This document shows, piece by piece, positions 11,674 through 23,659 of a DNA stretch of 64,000 nt. Position 1 is the stretch's first letter. Every line of letters begins with the position of its first letter. A model generated the notes under the pieces. It was not told the origin of the DNA, did not search any database, and worked only from the letters and a program-made list of their open reading frames with translations. The stretch is from the NCBI GenBank assembly GCA_914767715.1, contig OU612068.1:22136001-22200000 (forward strand). The letters are read 5' to 3'. Made by a program: the position numbers and the translations under genes. The DNA comes from Membranipora membranacea (Eukaryota; Bryozoa; Gymnolaemata; Cheilostomatida; Membraniporidae).

Positions 11674-12895
11674 CCTGTTTTTCGCATCTTAACAGTTTTT
11701 CACATCTTAACTGGATCCACCCTGTCCCCATATATTCCCAATTCATAATTAGACTGCTACCAGTTATTTTATAATAGGGTGTTCTTATAAAAAGATAATG
11801 AAAATCACATATGAAGTTTATTTATCGCTGTTATTCTGGAAAGGTTGCGCAAAACCTATTTTTATGCCACAACTGTGTTTTAGGGGTGTCTACAATCTGT
11901 CTGTAAAACGTCAATAGATGGATTTAGCAGTATGATATTTTCTCAAAAACCACTCAAGATATGCATGATATTGATAAAAAAATTTCAATGACGCCAATTC
12001 ATTCTATGATCTTTGCCGAAAGAAGTTAAATGGTAAAAAAAGCTCTATATACCCCCTTTTCCACGTTTCTTACTTGGATCCGCCCCCTTTTGCCCCATTT
12101 GTAAAATAGAACATATGCGCCATCAGAACAGCCATAAAAAATTACCCCAGACAAAAGCGGTGGATGCTCATGTTTGAAGGCCGGTTTGCATTGTACGCAA
12201 TTGTGTGGATGCCTTAAATGCGACAATGGCAGGGACGACACTCAGCAAGATGAGTATGACCAAATTACCGATGATGAAGACCTTGACCTATAAACTAATA
12301 TGAATTCGCATCCTTTCTTTGTTTTGTTTTAGCAGTGATACTTATGTGCTATTTAAAATAGCTATTAAATTCAAAATACATAATCAGATTACACGCTTTA
12401 CCAGAATAAAACTTCAAAAACGTTTACCTGTTTTTCACATCCCAACTGGATCCACCCCTTTCTCATATATTCTCAATTTATTATTACACTGCTACCATAT
12501 ACTTTATGATGGGGTCTTTTTATAAAAAAAACCATGAAAAATGACATGAGAAGTACATTTATCACTGTTATTCTTGCACGCTTGCACAAAACCTATTATT
12601 ATGCCGCAACTGTATTCGAGGGGTGACTACAATTTGTCTGTAAAACGTCAACCATTGGGTTTAGCTGTATGATATTTTCCCAAAAACTACTCAAGATATG
12701 CATGATATTGATAAAAAAAATTCAATGACACTGCTTCATTCTACGAACTTTGCCAAGAGAAGTTAAATTGCAAAAAACGCCCTTTTAACCCCCTTTTCCG
12801 TGTTTCTTACTTGGATTCGCCCCTTTTTGCCCCATTTGTGAAATGGTACATATGCGTCATCAGAACGGCCATAAAAAACTACACCAGATACAGTC
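11674..12895. repeat. Tandem duplication, units 11,674-12,150 and 12,422-12,895
   Basis: Two roughly 475-bp units about 740 bp apart share long runs such as GTCTGTAAAACGTCAA, AGATATGCATGATATTGATA and CATCAGAAC[A/G]GCCATAAAAAA. Unit 1 ends at CCCCAGACA and runs directly into a CXC-domain exon. Unit 2 ends at the equivalent CACCAGATA without the exon. The duplicated part therefore looks like intron sequence ending at a splice acceptor. Confidence 0.7.
12151..12293 (+). pseudogene. CXC-domain (tesmin/TSO1-like) terminal exon fragment
   Basis: After a possible acceptor (CCCCAG) the frame gives SGGCSCLKAGLHCTQLCGCL, then KCDN, then an acidic tail (DDTQQDEYDQITDDEDLDL) and a TAA stop at 12,291. 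The Cys spacing is the second half of a CXC metal-binding motif. It matches the 43-kb fragment, where CSCLKGGMKCTALCGCRDC is followed by an acidic tail. I found no upstream exons of this family on the + strand nearby, so I treat it as a relic, though a true last exon of a distant gene cannot be excluded. Confidence 0.6.
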
Positions 12896-13374
12896 TTCAA
12901 TTTTCTCTGTTCAAGACACTTACGCAAATGTAATTTTTAGAGCCTTTTATGTATAGCCGCTGCTGGCCTAATATGTGCAATGACAGTCATTTTTCAGTAC
13001 ATCAAGAAAGAAGTCATGAACATATACTGCATGGTGAAAGCTGGACTTCTGCCATCATCCATAGTTGTCTGTCCCTGAATCAGTGAGGGCAACTCTCTAT
13101 ACAAATCGTGTTCAAAAATGTCCATTGCCTACTGACGACTCTGCATCATATAAAATTTGGCTGTAACTGTTTTGCTACCAGGAGACTACTTTCAACACCG
13201 TCACTGTGATATAGTTTGGATGCCCATATAAGGGTAATAAAGATGTGACTAGATCAAACTGTGCTGTTAATACAAACTTCACAGGTACTGTGAACCCCTT
13301 ATGGATATTGGGCATTCATTGCTTCATATCAAAAGCAAATAATTCTCTTTTACCCAATATTTCATTCTTATTAT
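12896..13374. other. No gene seen
   Basis: AT-rich sequence with no recognisable exon or repeat structure. Confidence 0.4.
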
Positions 13375-13376
13375 TA

Positions 13377-13750
13377 CCGTAATCCCTCACCTATAGATCG
13401 CGCGACTTATAAGTGAAGGCAGCTATATGAGAGTAGCATATAGACGCGACTATCATTTGAAGCATTTTTATATTTAGATTGGACCAAAACCTTATACAGT
13501 CACCGAAGCTGAATAGCTCAGCGTAGAGCGTACGTCTTGTAAACATGGAGTTGTGAGTTCGAAACCCACTGAGGGCAGTTTTTTTCCCAAAACTACTTAG
13601 TTCATTTGTAGTGAGTGTAGTGTAGTGAGTGTCTTATAGCTGTGGGGTGTCTTATAGCTGTGGGGTGTCTTATAACTGGAGCATTTTTATTTTTTCTGAG
13701 GGGGGTGATTCACTTTATAAGTTCGGTGACTTATAGGTGAGGGATTACGG
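13377..13750. mobile_element. 374-bp MITE with TA target duplication
   Basis: CCGTAATCCCTCACCTATA at the left end is exactly inverted at the right end (TATAGGTGAGGGATTACGG), with TA on both sides (13,375-13,376 and 13,751-13,752). Subterminal CGACTTATAAG/CTTATAAG repeats add to the inverted structure. The TA duplication suggests a Tc1/mariner-type non-autonomous element. The interior carries a tRNA-like sequence. Confidence 0.85.
13507..13586 (+). repeat. tRNA-Thr(TGT)-like sequence inside the MITE
   Basis: ATAGCTCAGCGTAGAGC resembles a tRNA D-arm/A box, CTTGTAA an anticodon loop reading TGT, and GAGTTCGAAACCC a B box, followed by a T8 run that could end Pol III transcription. The acceptor strands do not pair and the anticodon and T stems each have a mismatch. 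It is therefore a tRNA-derived SINE or pseudogene rather than a working tRNA. Confidence 0.6.
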
Positions 13751-13875
13751 TAGGTCTTAAATAGGACAAAACATGGATTTAATCGCAGCCAGAAACCAAT
13801 GCTTTGAATTGTTTGGGTCGGCCTACACAAGCGCCTTAGATAAACTCTACAACACTGAATAAATTCCTGTATGTT

Positions 13876-14190
13876 TATATATATATACTTTTATTGTCAG
13901 CAACAATTCATTATTTCAAATGTTTTTCATGATGTGACATAAATGGCAAAAAAGAAAAAATGATACGAACAAAGATTCAACAAAAAAATAAGACTAAGCC
14001 AATAAACTGATAAAATGTTGCATTAGCCTTTTCTTAAACATATTCAAAGTAAAAGTGCCTCTCAATGAAGAGGGTAAAAAATATTAAAGTTTGTTGCTAT
14101 TTTGTGGTTAAAGTTGTCTAATGGAGGTTTAAGTAAGTGGGTATCTCTTCTTGGAAATCGGTGTGGCGTGGTAACAAAAAAATCAGAGAT
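13876..14190 (-). mobile_element. Degenerate LINE 3' end
   Basis: Its 3' tail (TATATATATACTTTTATTGTCA on the + strand, then AATGTTTTTCATG.TGTGACA) matches the element at 5.28-5.53 kb. Minus-strand translation gives LLKPPLDNFNHKIATNFN and, in a shifted frame, FKKRL-QHFIS, paralleling the C-terminal end of that copy. Stops interrupt the frame. Confidence 0.6.
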
Positions 14191-14199
14191 GTATGGAGG

Positions 14200-15460
14200 T
14201 GATAAATTATTCGTAAATCTGCTCTCTATCTTCTAGCCCTTATTTGGCTTTTACTGACATAAGGTTACTGTTGGTGGAATAAATTTACATGTCAATTAGA
14301 ATCATTGAACAAGATGCATGATATGAGCCCATATATTAATGGCATCAAAAGTAATAAAAATTATCATTGCAAAGATGTTATCTCAATGTCCTTCCATAAA
14401 CTCAGCTCAGTGAATGCTGGGGCTGTTCTGAACACGTAATCATTTGAGAAAAACTTTAATTCAGAATCACAATATACATCATTCCAACAGCGAAGGAACC
14501 TTGATGCCAATGCATTTTTTTTAAATCACAGTTCCTCTTTCAAAAGCAAATTAACATCCCCTATGGCTTCATCCAGCAAAACCACCAAAAATCACCCTGC
14601 TAGTGTCTGCTGGTTTTACCATGGTCCATAAATACACTGCAACTCTAAATGCAGGTTTCAGAAAAAATTGGCAATAGTGAATCAAAATGCAGCAAGCAAG
14701 CTTCAAATACATAATTTGGTAATTAATGTACGTAATGTACGTAATAATCACGAAGCGTGATTACAAAAATAACGATTTAAAAATTTGCAAAATACGGTTT
14801 TATCAAATTCATATGCTGCAAATTTGTTATTCAGCTTGATAAATATGATGATGTCAAATCATCTTTCACAGGAGGAGATAACTTCAAGACATTTAAGAAC
14901 ATATGAATGCATACTGTTAAATATCCGAACCTTTAGTCATTCAAACTGCTAGTGATCGAGTTGGTTGAGGTGTCATGTTTTCTAACGGCGCAAGTTAAAT
15001 GAAAAAGGATTTATTGACATTAGTGTAGGCACATTGAGTCAGTGTGACAAAATATGACTTAGTTTTCTTATTTACATTATTATCTCCACAACCTGGATCT
15101 TGGGCACACAGATATCATTATCACTTGTATTTTACCGTACATAATTTTCGAGGTCTAGAAAATAAAGGAATCAGGATGGCATGAAAGTAAAAGTTTTTTT
15201 ATTTTTAATACACTATACAGTTGATCTTCACTATTATGATCAAATAAAATAATGAGTGAGACAATACTAGAATAAGTTTGATCCGATTTGCTTACATTTG
15301 AATCTCTGCTGGCACAAAAAGTAGTAACTTCCAATATATAAAAATAAATAAATCTTCTAATCAGGTTAAGAGCAGGTCTCATCAATATTGCTATATCAAT
15401 ATATTGTGCTTCTACAATTAGTTTCACCTCAGGCTAAAGCCAAATACACCATCTCAAAAC
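14200..15460. other. Gene-free stretch
   Basis: No exon is recognised. There is a small hairpin AATCACGAAGCGTGATT near 14.74 kb. The last exon of BRICHOS-like copy 2 begins at the right edge. Confidence 0.45.
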
Positions 15461-15468
15461 TTGAGAAG

Positions 15469-17836
15469 CTATGTAGTTGTTACAACAACCACAATGACAA
15501 TGATTAAGGGAACCACTCTCTTGTTAATTTCACCATCTGCAAAAGAAGGGAATAATTTCTTGCTATATCTGTACAGTTAATATAACCATTTTTCAATGGC
15601 CACTCAGAGATTGTGACAGCTACCAATTCATATTGCCCCAATCAAACAACAAAAATATGTAGCTACCAATTTTGAGCATAAATAAACAAACTGAAAAGTA
15701 ATGACAATATCTATGCAAAGACAGTGAATTAGGCCTACTATCTAATTATATGGAAAGCTATCTGTTACCTGTATGAGTAGACTTTGCTAACCATCTGTAG
15801 CCACTGTGACATTTATCTTGTACAACACTCGGTGTAATACTAGTGTCTGTTATCTTCCCCTCCATCACTTCAAATTCCTAAGAGTCCGATGATAATGTGA
15901 TTTTGTCATTGTTGGCAAGAAACTGCTCAATTTCACTCCTCTCCGTTGATGAAGAGGGCGTTGGAATAAGGTAACATAAGTCATCATTCACGCGTTTCTT
16001 GTAATAGATGCCCTGTTCAATTAAATAATCATTACTAATAATTATTGATGGAATGATGTGCATTCACCATTATGTGCAGTATCTTTAGCGTTTGTGAGTG
16101 AGTAACCTGAATTGCAGTGAGACGAGCTTGCATGATCCAAAAGTCCAGTTCTATATGGGCAATAGCCGGTTATGTGACTGAATCATACTAGAGGGTTTGT
16201 TAGGGCAGCCCAACTTTCGAGCCATGTTGAAGATACTTAGTACAATTCATCACTCAGGTGTTCTGAGACATGTGGCAGATACTGTATGGGACATGTCTCG
16301 CAGCACTCATGCGGCCCCTACAGCGCCAACGGCAATGTTGTATAGGTCTTGAGTGTTGTACGGCACATGCCACATGTCTAATAACAACTGTCTCCAGCGA
16401 CGGTTTTTTGTGCCCATTCAAAACAGCATAAATTTCTGTAATTTCACAAAATCCTTTGGGAAAAATATGCAACTGAATATTTAAAGTACCTTATTGAGGT
16501 CATGAGCCCCGAATGAGCCATCAAGTTCTTTATAGACAACTACATTGCTTTCTTTGTAAAACACTATATCTTTTTTGTCTTTTTTTTCTATAAATACAAT
16601 GCAAAGCGTTTTACACGTCTGTCATGACATTGATTCATTCTACTGTCGCTGTCTCATTGAATCAGTTTTGAGGGAGAAATCATGTAGGCCTATTGGTAGT
16701 GGTACCTCATGGAACAATGTTAATGAGCTTTGCTATGAAGCTGGTTGATTTATGGTGCCCCCTCCCTACTAATAAGTATGGTACATTTAATATGTTAATC
16801 AAGAAAGAGTAGCCTCACATTTCATGTTGTTTATTAAGCCTTGTACCCACCAATGTGCTTTTTTAACCTCAGGAATTTCTAAGATTTTGCACTGGCAATC
16901 ATTAAAGAATTTGTGGGTATCACAAAATGCAGCACAAAATGCAGCACAACATATCGCACAACATATCGCACGAAAGTAGAATCAATTCTACTTTCGTGCG
17001 AAGGTATTTGTAAACGCACGATCTCTGTGTATTTTGTACCTACCAATCACAGCAATGCACAAGTGGTCGTGCATGATCGCAGATGAGATCCTGAAACAGT
17101 TGCAGTTGCAGAATGCAGTTGATTGGTACCAGGCTTTAAGAAACAGGAGATTGGGCTGATCTCAAAGGGGACTGCAATGTACCATAAAACTCTCACACTC
17201 AGATTTTATTCCATCCAGAATGCATCTTAAAATAGTGAATGATGTGTGCAGCAAGCTGTCAAAATAGAAACTGAGACTCATCGGCTGTTATCAGACACTT
17301 TGATTTTAGCTAATAGGATGAGAAGCTCATTTTATTCTGAGGAATAGAACGGGTTGTTGTACAAAAGAAACTGTCATCAAAACGAATATCATTATCTCAA
17401 ATCACATACCCTATCTGCGCCAAACAGAGTGCCGTGTCTCACAAACTCTGGTATCCTATTGTCCAGTCGGCTTGGAGTATTTTGTAGCCATATTGAGAAG
17501 TAGATAATTACTGTCACTGTGATAGTGAGCAAGAGAGATAACAGCAAAGTAGTCAGCAGCAGTATGCTGAAATATGGGCTGCCACTATCATTCTTCTTAC
17601 CTTCAATATCCTGTAACAAATTGTATAGTGCTGATACTTTATTATGACAAGGAAAGATCTAAGGAAGAACACCGTGAGCATTAAAATATGTGATGTATTT
17701 AAATTGACCCAAGCCTCACTACAAAATGTGGTGAACCTACCATTGCGGTATTTTTGTATCACTCCTTGATATTCAAGCTGGTCTTCCCCTCTTCTCCTTT
17801 GTGACTTTCTGTTTAGGTAAGAGTGTCTCTTTTAAA
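15469..17836 (-). pseudogene. BRICHOS-like type II membrane protein, copy 2 (disrupted)
   Basis: Exons in order of transcription: leader ending in ATG at 17,741-17,743 (donor GTAGG); transmembrane exon 17,410-17,610, beginning DIEGKKNDSG, then about 25 hydrophobic residues, then EFVRHGTL; linker exon about 16,490-16,587 (FYKESNVVVYKELDGS, AHDLNK); BRICHOS exon 15,769-16,012 (GIYYKK, LCYLIPTP, DKCHSGYRWL); last exon 15,469-15,536, giving INKRVVPLIIVIVVVVTTT and a stop. The linker exon is 98 nt where the others are 96, because of an A8 run at its start, so the frame shifts unless the run is miscounted. A TAG replaces Lys in the BRICHOS exon (DS-stop-EFEV). Splice sites are intact. The promoter-like box is TTTAAAAGAG at 17,827-17,836. 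The tail is strikingly Val/Ile-rich. Confidence 0.75.
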
Positions 17837-17849
17837 TGTGAAAGATGAT

Positions 17850-19530
17850 ATTATGGCAATCATAATCCTATACAGCAAGATTTTCCTGTGTATCCCCGAA
17901 ATCTGTAGTAAACAATAATTCGAAAGCATTCATGTGAGATGAAATCAGGACTAGGGAGACTTATCCCTTCCCTAACATAAATAAAATCACAAGCTACATT
18001 TAACATCGATCATGGATACTACCACTGACAACATCATGCTTGTAATGAGTAAATAATAGAAGGTAATCTAGTCATTGGCGTTAACTTAAGGATAAACATT
18101 CATTAAACATCAACACATTAAACATTAAAACAATATGTCAACCAAATCTTAGTTTGTTAGTTTGTTGATGATACGAATTTGAAGGAAACGCCTTGTCACT
18201 TCTCTGTGCAGAGCTGCAGAAATAATGCACTGTCATCACCAATGAATATTGCCTAATCTGCCCTTGGCGGTACCCTGCCATAATGCCATGGTCCAAATGC
18301 CATTGGGACAAAATGCCAGTGACATAATGCCATTGGTATAATGCCATGGCCATAATACCATAGGTGATAACACCACTGCACATTATGCCAATGCCAAAAT
18401 ACCAGTTGTACAAAACGCCAGTTGTGTCAAAATACCAGTGGATATAATGCCGGATTGGACATAATACCATTTGGGACAACATACCATATCCCAAAATACC
18501 AATGCCATAATGCCAAAATATGTTACCAAAGGAGATCAAGCCACACTGTATATTTTCTTGTTAGTATTGCAGCTGCGAGTTGCTCAGTCAGAGTAGGAGG
18601 TGCTTCAGCTGGTTAGAGCCATCTCCTTCATTGCTCAAGTCTCGAAGTTTTTACGTTTGAATTTTGATGATCTCTGGGGCTTGTTGTGTTGCAGAAATTG
18701 CAGCCAAATATTGTGCCGGAACTCTGTGGGATATGGCAATTTAATTGACTCTCTAAAGTTGACCAACTTTATGTCTTGGCTAGAAGGGTTTTGACTGGTC
18801 TTGACCGATGCTATTACTGGCGTCATGAAGGCTAGCATGATTGAACATAGTCTAGGAAAATTCTGTTCATGAGTTCATGAGTATGCAGTTTAGCATAAAA
18901 ATACAATCTTTTTAAGCTCTAAGACACTGAAAAAGTGACATCTGATGCAAGGCCCTTTCTAGAACAGTCATAATGATTATCTTTGTATTGGATACTTTTT
19001 TACATCTTGTTATTAGCTTTCAACATGATACCGACACATTTGGCAACATATTATTACAATGCCTAGTTTTTCTTTTTAATCGCAACAAGAATGAACTTTT
19101 CTGATATGTTTTTCACTTAGTGCCCACCTTACCTGCTATGCACCACTTGACCAGCGAAGCCCAACCAGCCCGACTATGAGATTGCATCCTGGCCCTGCCC
19201 AAACTCTTAGAAGGTACTTGTTGAACAAGGCTATGCATGCCATTGATTAACAAAGACCTCTATCCTCGATTGTTATTGGTGTTAAGAAATTTAAACTTGT
19301 TGGATAAGTGTTGTATTCATGGTTTAAAATCATGTTTAAAATATTTTTAATTGAGCATGATTTCAATAAAAGTTTCAAAATTCTGTATTAAAAAAGCGTT
19401 TGTAATGGCATGATTTTTAGTTTTTCATAATTATTAGAAATGTGACCCCTGGTCTAATTCCCTTGATGAGACACAGAGCCATAACTGTCAAGTAGCTGTG
19501 ATTAAAAATAGGGAGTTAAGGCGTCGTGAC
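17850..19530. other. Gene-free stretch with a degenerate short-period array
   Basis: No recognisable exon. A degenerate ATGCCA-type array (18,270-18,525) is listed separately. The remainder is AT-rich and unassigned. Confidence 0.45.
18270..18525. repeat. Degenerate array of about 20-bp units (ATAATGCCATTGG type)
   Basis: ATGCCA or ATACCA recurs about every 15-22 bp, often as [C/A]ATAATGCCA[T/G]TGG, giving a weakly palindromic array (TGCCA..TGGCA). It creates a long minus-strand open frame rich in Tyr, Gly, Ile and Trp that I do not regard as a gene. Confidence 0.6.
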
Positions 19531-19537
19531 ACTTCCA

Positions 19538-19563
19538 GGACGCGAAGCGTCCATACTTGCCAA
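19538..19563. repeat. GAA-loop hairpin plus motif shared with 23.8 kb
   Basis: GGACGCGAAGCGTCC is a perfect hairpin, followed by ATACTTGCCAAG. In inverted orientation, CTTGGCAAGTATGGAAGCGT occurs at 23,812-23,835 on the other side of the hAT transposase gene. These may be subterminal sequences of one element, but I could not find its ends. Confidence 0.45.
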
Positions 19564-19980
19564 GTCTCACGATTTAGGCGTGACCCTCCAGATTTTCACA
19601 CCCACCTCCCACTTTTTGAAAATCTCACTATTTCCTCCAGATTTTAGAAAATCAGCCCTATCGCAATTATTAGGTAGATATCCAAGCAATTCTTTGTTGA
19701 TTAGTTACTGGTTAGTTCTTTGCACACAAAATCAATAAGAATTATACTATTCAATAATCTTCACAAAGTTACCTGTAGTGTTCAAATTTAGACTATTTTT
19801 TGTCCATTGCTGAGTTGCCCAATAGCAACCTCTCACAACTTATAACACTGACTGTCATTGGTCACAATATAAAGTAGCTAGTCAAGTGCATGCAATTGTT
19901 TCCATTTCCTTTCAGATCAGATCACACAGTTTTAGCTTAACATTTTGTAACCTCAGCTCTCAAGTCTTGTAAAATAGAAC

Positions 19981-22900
19981 ATGCCCAAGGTCCACTATAA
20001 TTCAAAGTTTAACAAAGCTTGGATTAAACAATTTGAGTGGCTCAGAGCTGTACCAGGTGATGTAAACTCAGCATTTTGCTCACTATGTAAATGTCAACTG
20101 TCTGTATCACATGGTGGTAAAAATGACATTCAGAAACATCTAAAGACAAACAAACACATTCAGGCTGAAGGAGCTATCAGAAAATCTAAGAAGATTACTC
20201 AGATGTTTCCTACTGGCCAGACTGAGTTGGACAAGGTAAGAATAACTTTAATTAAGGGCCTTTGCTCATTTGACAGCCAGTCAAGCTCAACTTGGTTTTA
20301 TCAGCGGACACTGGACAGTGGTGTGCCTCAAATCTGTAGCAAAGTCAATAGGTGTCAGAACTCAGGCCTATTTCTTGATGGAAGATGTAGTCCACTCTCA
20401 CTGCCAAACTAATAGGCTACTCAGTACTCATCACTGACATTTGGTTTAGTGACTTCTTGCTAGTCTGCAGATTAATAAAGATTTCTTTCTAGTTACTCAA
20501 TCAATTATTTATATCAACTCTCTGTTCCACCAGGTGACCCATGCCGAAGCAAAGTTTGCTGTTTTCCAAGTAAAACATAACCTAGCCTTCAATATAGCTG
20601 ACCATTACAGCAAGATAACAAGCAGTATGTACGCAGATAGCAAGGTGGCGGCTCAGTATGGTTCTGGAAGAACAAAGAGTACAGCAATGATAACACGTGA
20701 GTTTGAATATTAACATTCTTGTTAGTGAATATTTGGGCTTTGTTACGGACGACTTATACCCTTGTTCAGGTCTGTATCACACTGGCCTTCGGCTAAATTG
20801 GTTAATCAAGGATTTGTCTCCAACTCCATGGTTAAATTCACATTACGCATCACAAAACACAGGATTTTTGTATGCTCCACTAAGTGGCCACTTGTTAACA
20901 TTATAATGATATGTATATGATTCTATTTTAGAGGTGTTAGGTCCCCGTGAAGATGATATCCTCACAGAGCTGTTGAGGAAAAGCAAATTTTCCCTGATGA
21001 CAGATGAAACCACTGATCGTGGGACGTCTAAGCAACTAGTCATACTTGCCAGAGTATATGACGGAGAAGACAAATCTACAAAATTTGTAGACATGCCAGT
21101 GTGTAACTTTTCCACCGCCCAAGACATCTTTGATGCCATCGATGAATGTTTCCGGTAAGCATATCTAACCTGTTATATTGTGCAATACATTCAAAGTGGC
21201 ATACTCTTTGTTTATATCTATGTTCTATTCTGTTGACCCGATATTTCTCCCTTTAAGATTATGTTGATATATTACTGTTATATTTTAGGTCCCGAGATAT
21301 TCCATGGACAAATGTTATCGGTTTCAATTCCGATAACTGCTCAGTCATGAAAGGGAAGAGGAATGGCCTCATTGCTAAGTTGAGGGAGGTCAATCCAGAG
21401 ATAATCGATATTGGCTGTGTATGTCACCTGGCCAACCTAGCAGTAGGACAATCGCTTAAAACTCTACCTTTCAGAGTTGATGATCTGCTGACTGATATCT
21501 TCAGTCACTTCAGTAGCAGGTAAGCTGATTCATAACGCTACCATTAAATACGATGACAAAAAAAAAAATTATTTTATTAACATTTTTTGGTTGGTTATTG
21601 TCAAGAGTCATGTGCTGTATATTATAGCTATTTTCATAGCAGTCTGATATTTATCTGATTTCAGTTCTAAGCGCATGGAACAGCTGAAAGAATTTCAGCA
21701 GTTTGCAGAGTGTGAGGAGAAGAGAATTCTCAAGCACTGCCCCACCAGATGGCTGAGTCTTCGTCGGGCCATTGTCCGCACAATTGACCAACACAAGGCT
21801 CTGGTTTCTTACTTTGGAGCTCACCCAGATGTGGACAAACCCAGATCTAAAGTTAACAACATTTACCTCACTCTTACAGACAAGCTCACGCTACCTTGGC
21901 TGCACTTCATTCAACATGCTCTAGAACCATACTTTGCATTTAACACTGTATTTCAGGTAGGCCTAAGTACATTAGCAGAGTATTGTATGACTATGAACTA
22001 AGGTTGTAGTTGTGTTTGTGTCTCAAAGAAATCCTTAATTTTAATACTAATACTTCAGAATAAATATTTTGTGTGTGATGCCTTTTCTTCTTAAACGTGC
22101 ATGCTAACATCTGATAGTCTCATTTGATATTCCTATTTATATCCAGTCTGAAGATGTATTGATCGTTGATCTGATGGCATCAATGAAACGACTGATAAAA
22201 CGTGTTCTGAGCTCGTATGTCCCAGTACCCACCATCAAGGAGCATGAAGGTAGACTGTCTGAATTTGACCACGCAAATCGAGATGGTCAGTTGGAGGATC
22301 TGAGCCTGAACATCGGCACAAATTGCCGGACCATTCTGACATCTATCGAAGAGGAGATGGACTCTCGCTTAGTGAAAGACTTTTATAGGTTAGTTTCGTG
22401 GATTGATATTTTCTTTATTATAATTTTCTTGTCATATTTTGCTCTCAATCTCCACATTCAGTCCAAGTTTGAATTGAAATATTTGCTCTTTGTTTACAGT
22501 CAAATCCGAGCTTTTCTGGAAGCAGGAGTTACGAAGATGCTGAATATATTCCCTCTGGCTTCGGAAGCGATCAGAATGGCACCTGCTGCAGTCCCTAAGA
22601 AGAGAATGGACTTCTCCGCTCAGGAAATATGTGAGTTGGCCAGGCAATGCTATTCGACAGATCCCACTATTCTAGATGCCATCACGGGTGAGTGGCTAGA
22701 GTACCAGTTAGATTGTGTGGAAGGAGAGCAATCTGTTGTTCAGTTCTGGTCATGTGCCAGAACTGAAGAGTTGTTTCCGAACATCTCCAAGCTGATGAGG
22801 ATTATTCTGACCCTCCCACACAGCAATGCTAGCAGTGAGAGGATATTCTCCATGCTTAAAAAAATCAAAACAGAGCAAAGATCTCTCCTAAGCAACCCCA

Positions 22901-23073
22901 CCATCAACCACATTTTAAGGGTGAAGATCAATATCAAAGGGTGTTGTGACACGATAAAATTTGATCAGGTCACTTTGAGAAAGCTGAAACAAGCTGCTCA
23001 GACCTATAATGAGAGCATAGCCAGCAAAGCCAGTGGATCCACTACTGTGGTTATTGACGATGACGATATGTAA
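19981..23073 (+). CDS. hAT-superfamily transposase, seven exons, intact
   Basis: Exons: 19,981-20,235; 20,534-20,696; 20,932-21,154; 21,289-21,519; 21,665-21,956; 22,147-22,388; 22,500-23,073. All have GT/AG borders and join without a stop into 659 residues. The N-terminus has a BED/TTF-like zinc finger (C33, C36, H53, H59). The RNase H-like core follows, with LMTDETTDRG (D164) and FNSDNCSVMKG (D229), then a C-x-C-H at 257-260 before LANLAV, typical of hAT enzymes. The C-terminal dimerisation region (about 545-615) holds VVQFW and LPHSNASSERIFSMLKK, with E582 as a likely third acidic catalytic residue. The protein should cut and rejoin transposon ends. The start is the first ATG before the zinc finger. 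The last intron (111 bp) happens to be open in frame. The second copy at 24.2-28.6 kb keeps the splice sites I could compare. Whether it is a live transposon or a host-adopted gene is unresolved, because terminal repeats were not found. Confidence 0.88.
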
Positions 23074-23141
23074 TGATAATACGACAATATATTGTGTTGT
23101 GTTGGTTGTTTTACTTGAAAATATATTGTTGCTTTCAGCTT

Positions 23142-23147
23142 AATAAA
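23142..23147 (+). promoter_or_regulatory. Polyadenylation signal of the transposase gene
   Basis: AATAAA lies about 70 bp after the transposase stop codon. Confidence 0.55.
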
Positions 23148-23201
23148 GCGGGTAAGTGTATTTGTTTTGTGTCGTCATTGTTTAACCCCGTGGATGTGGA
23201 T

Positions 23202-23300
23202 CTTTTAACACCAATTAGCTCTTAACACAAGATATCTTTTAACACCAGGGATCTCCATTAATTTTGTAACACCAGTGATTCTGTAACACCAGTACTATTG
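23202..23300. repeat. Degenerate array of TAACACCAG units
   Basis: TTTTAACACCA, CTTAACACAA, TTTTAACACCAG, TTGTAACACCAGTG and CTGTAACACCAGT recur every 15-30 bp downstream of the transposase gene. The style resembles the ATGCCA array at 18.3 kb. Confidence 0.6.
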
Positions 23301-23659
23301 TAAAGTATACCACTGTTCTAACCATGTGCATCTTTCTGGCACTGCATGACGAATAATAAAAATCTGTGTGGCAGAGACAGTACATACATACGTACAATAC
23401 AAATCCATTAAATTATACTTATGACAATGAAATCTCTGCTTCACCTTTATAACCGCAATAGATCATATTTAATGTTAGTGAAACAGGAATGTAGTAGCTT
23501 ACTTGGACACTGAGCGCATTTCCTGATGTTGATGGTAAGTGTTTAAATCATATTTCACCTCAGGTTGATATTTTAGTAATAGTACAAACATGAAATTATT
23601 TGGGGTCAAATATACCTTTTTAGCCCTTCCTAGTGGCTGGAAACGCTCTAAGAGCTTCT

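Noticed and set aside
13507-13586. Functional tRNA-Thr gene
   Set aside because: The acceptor strands do not pair, the other stems have mismatches, and it lies inside a MITE.
18138-18539. 133-codon minus-strand frame
   Set aside because: Produced by the ATGCCA-type degenerate array; low-complexity composition.
22389-22499. In-frame read-through of the last transposase intron
   Set aside because: The segment has clean GT/AG borders, is AT-rich and is absent at the equivalent protein position in hAT enzymes; the open frame is chance.
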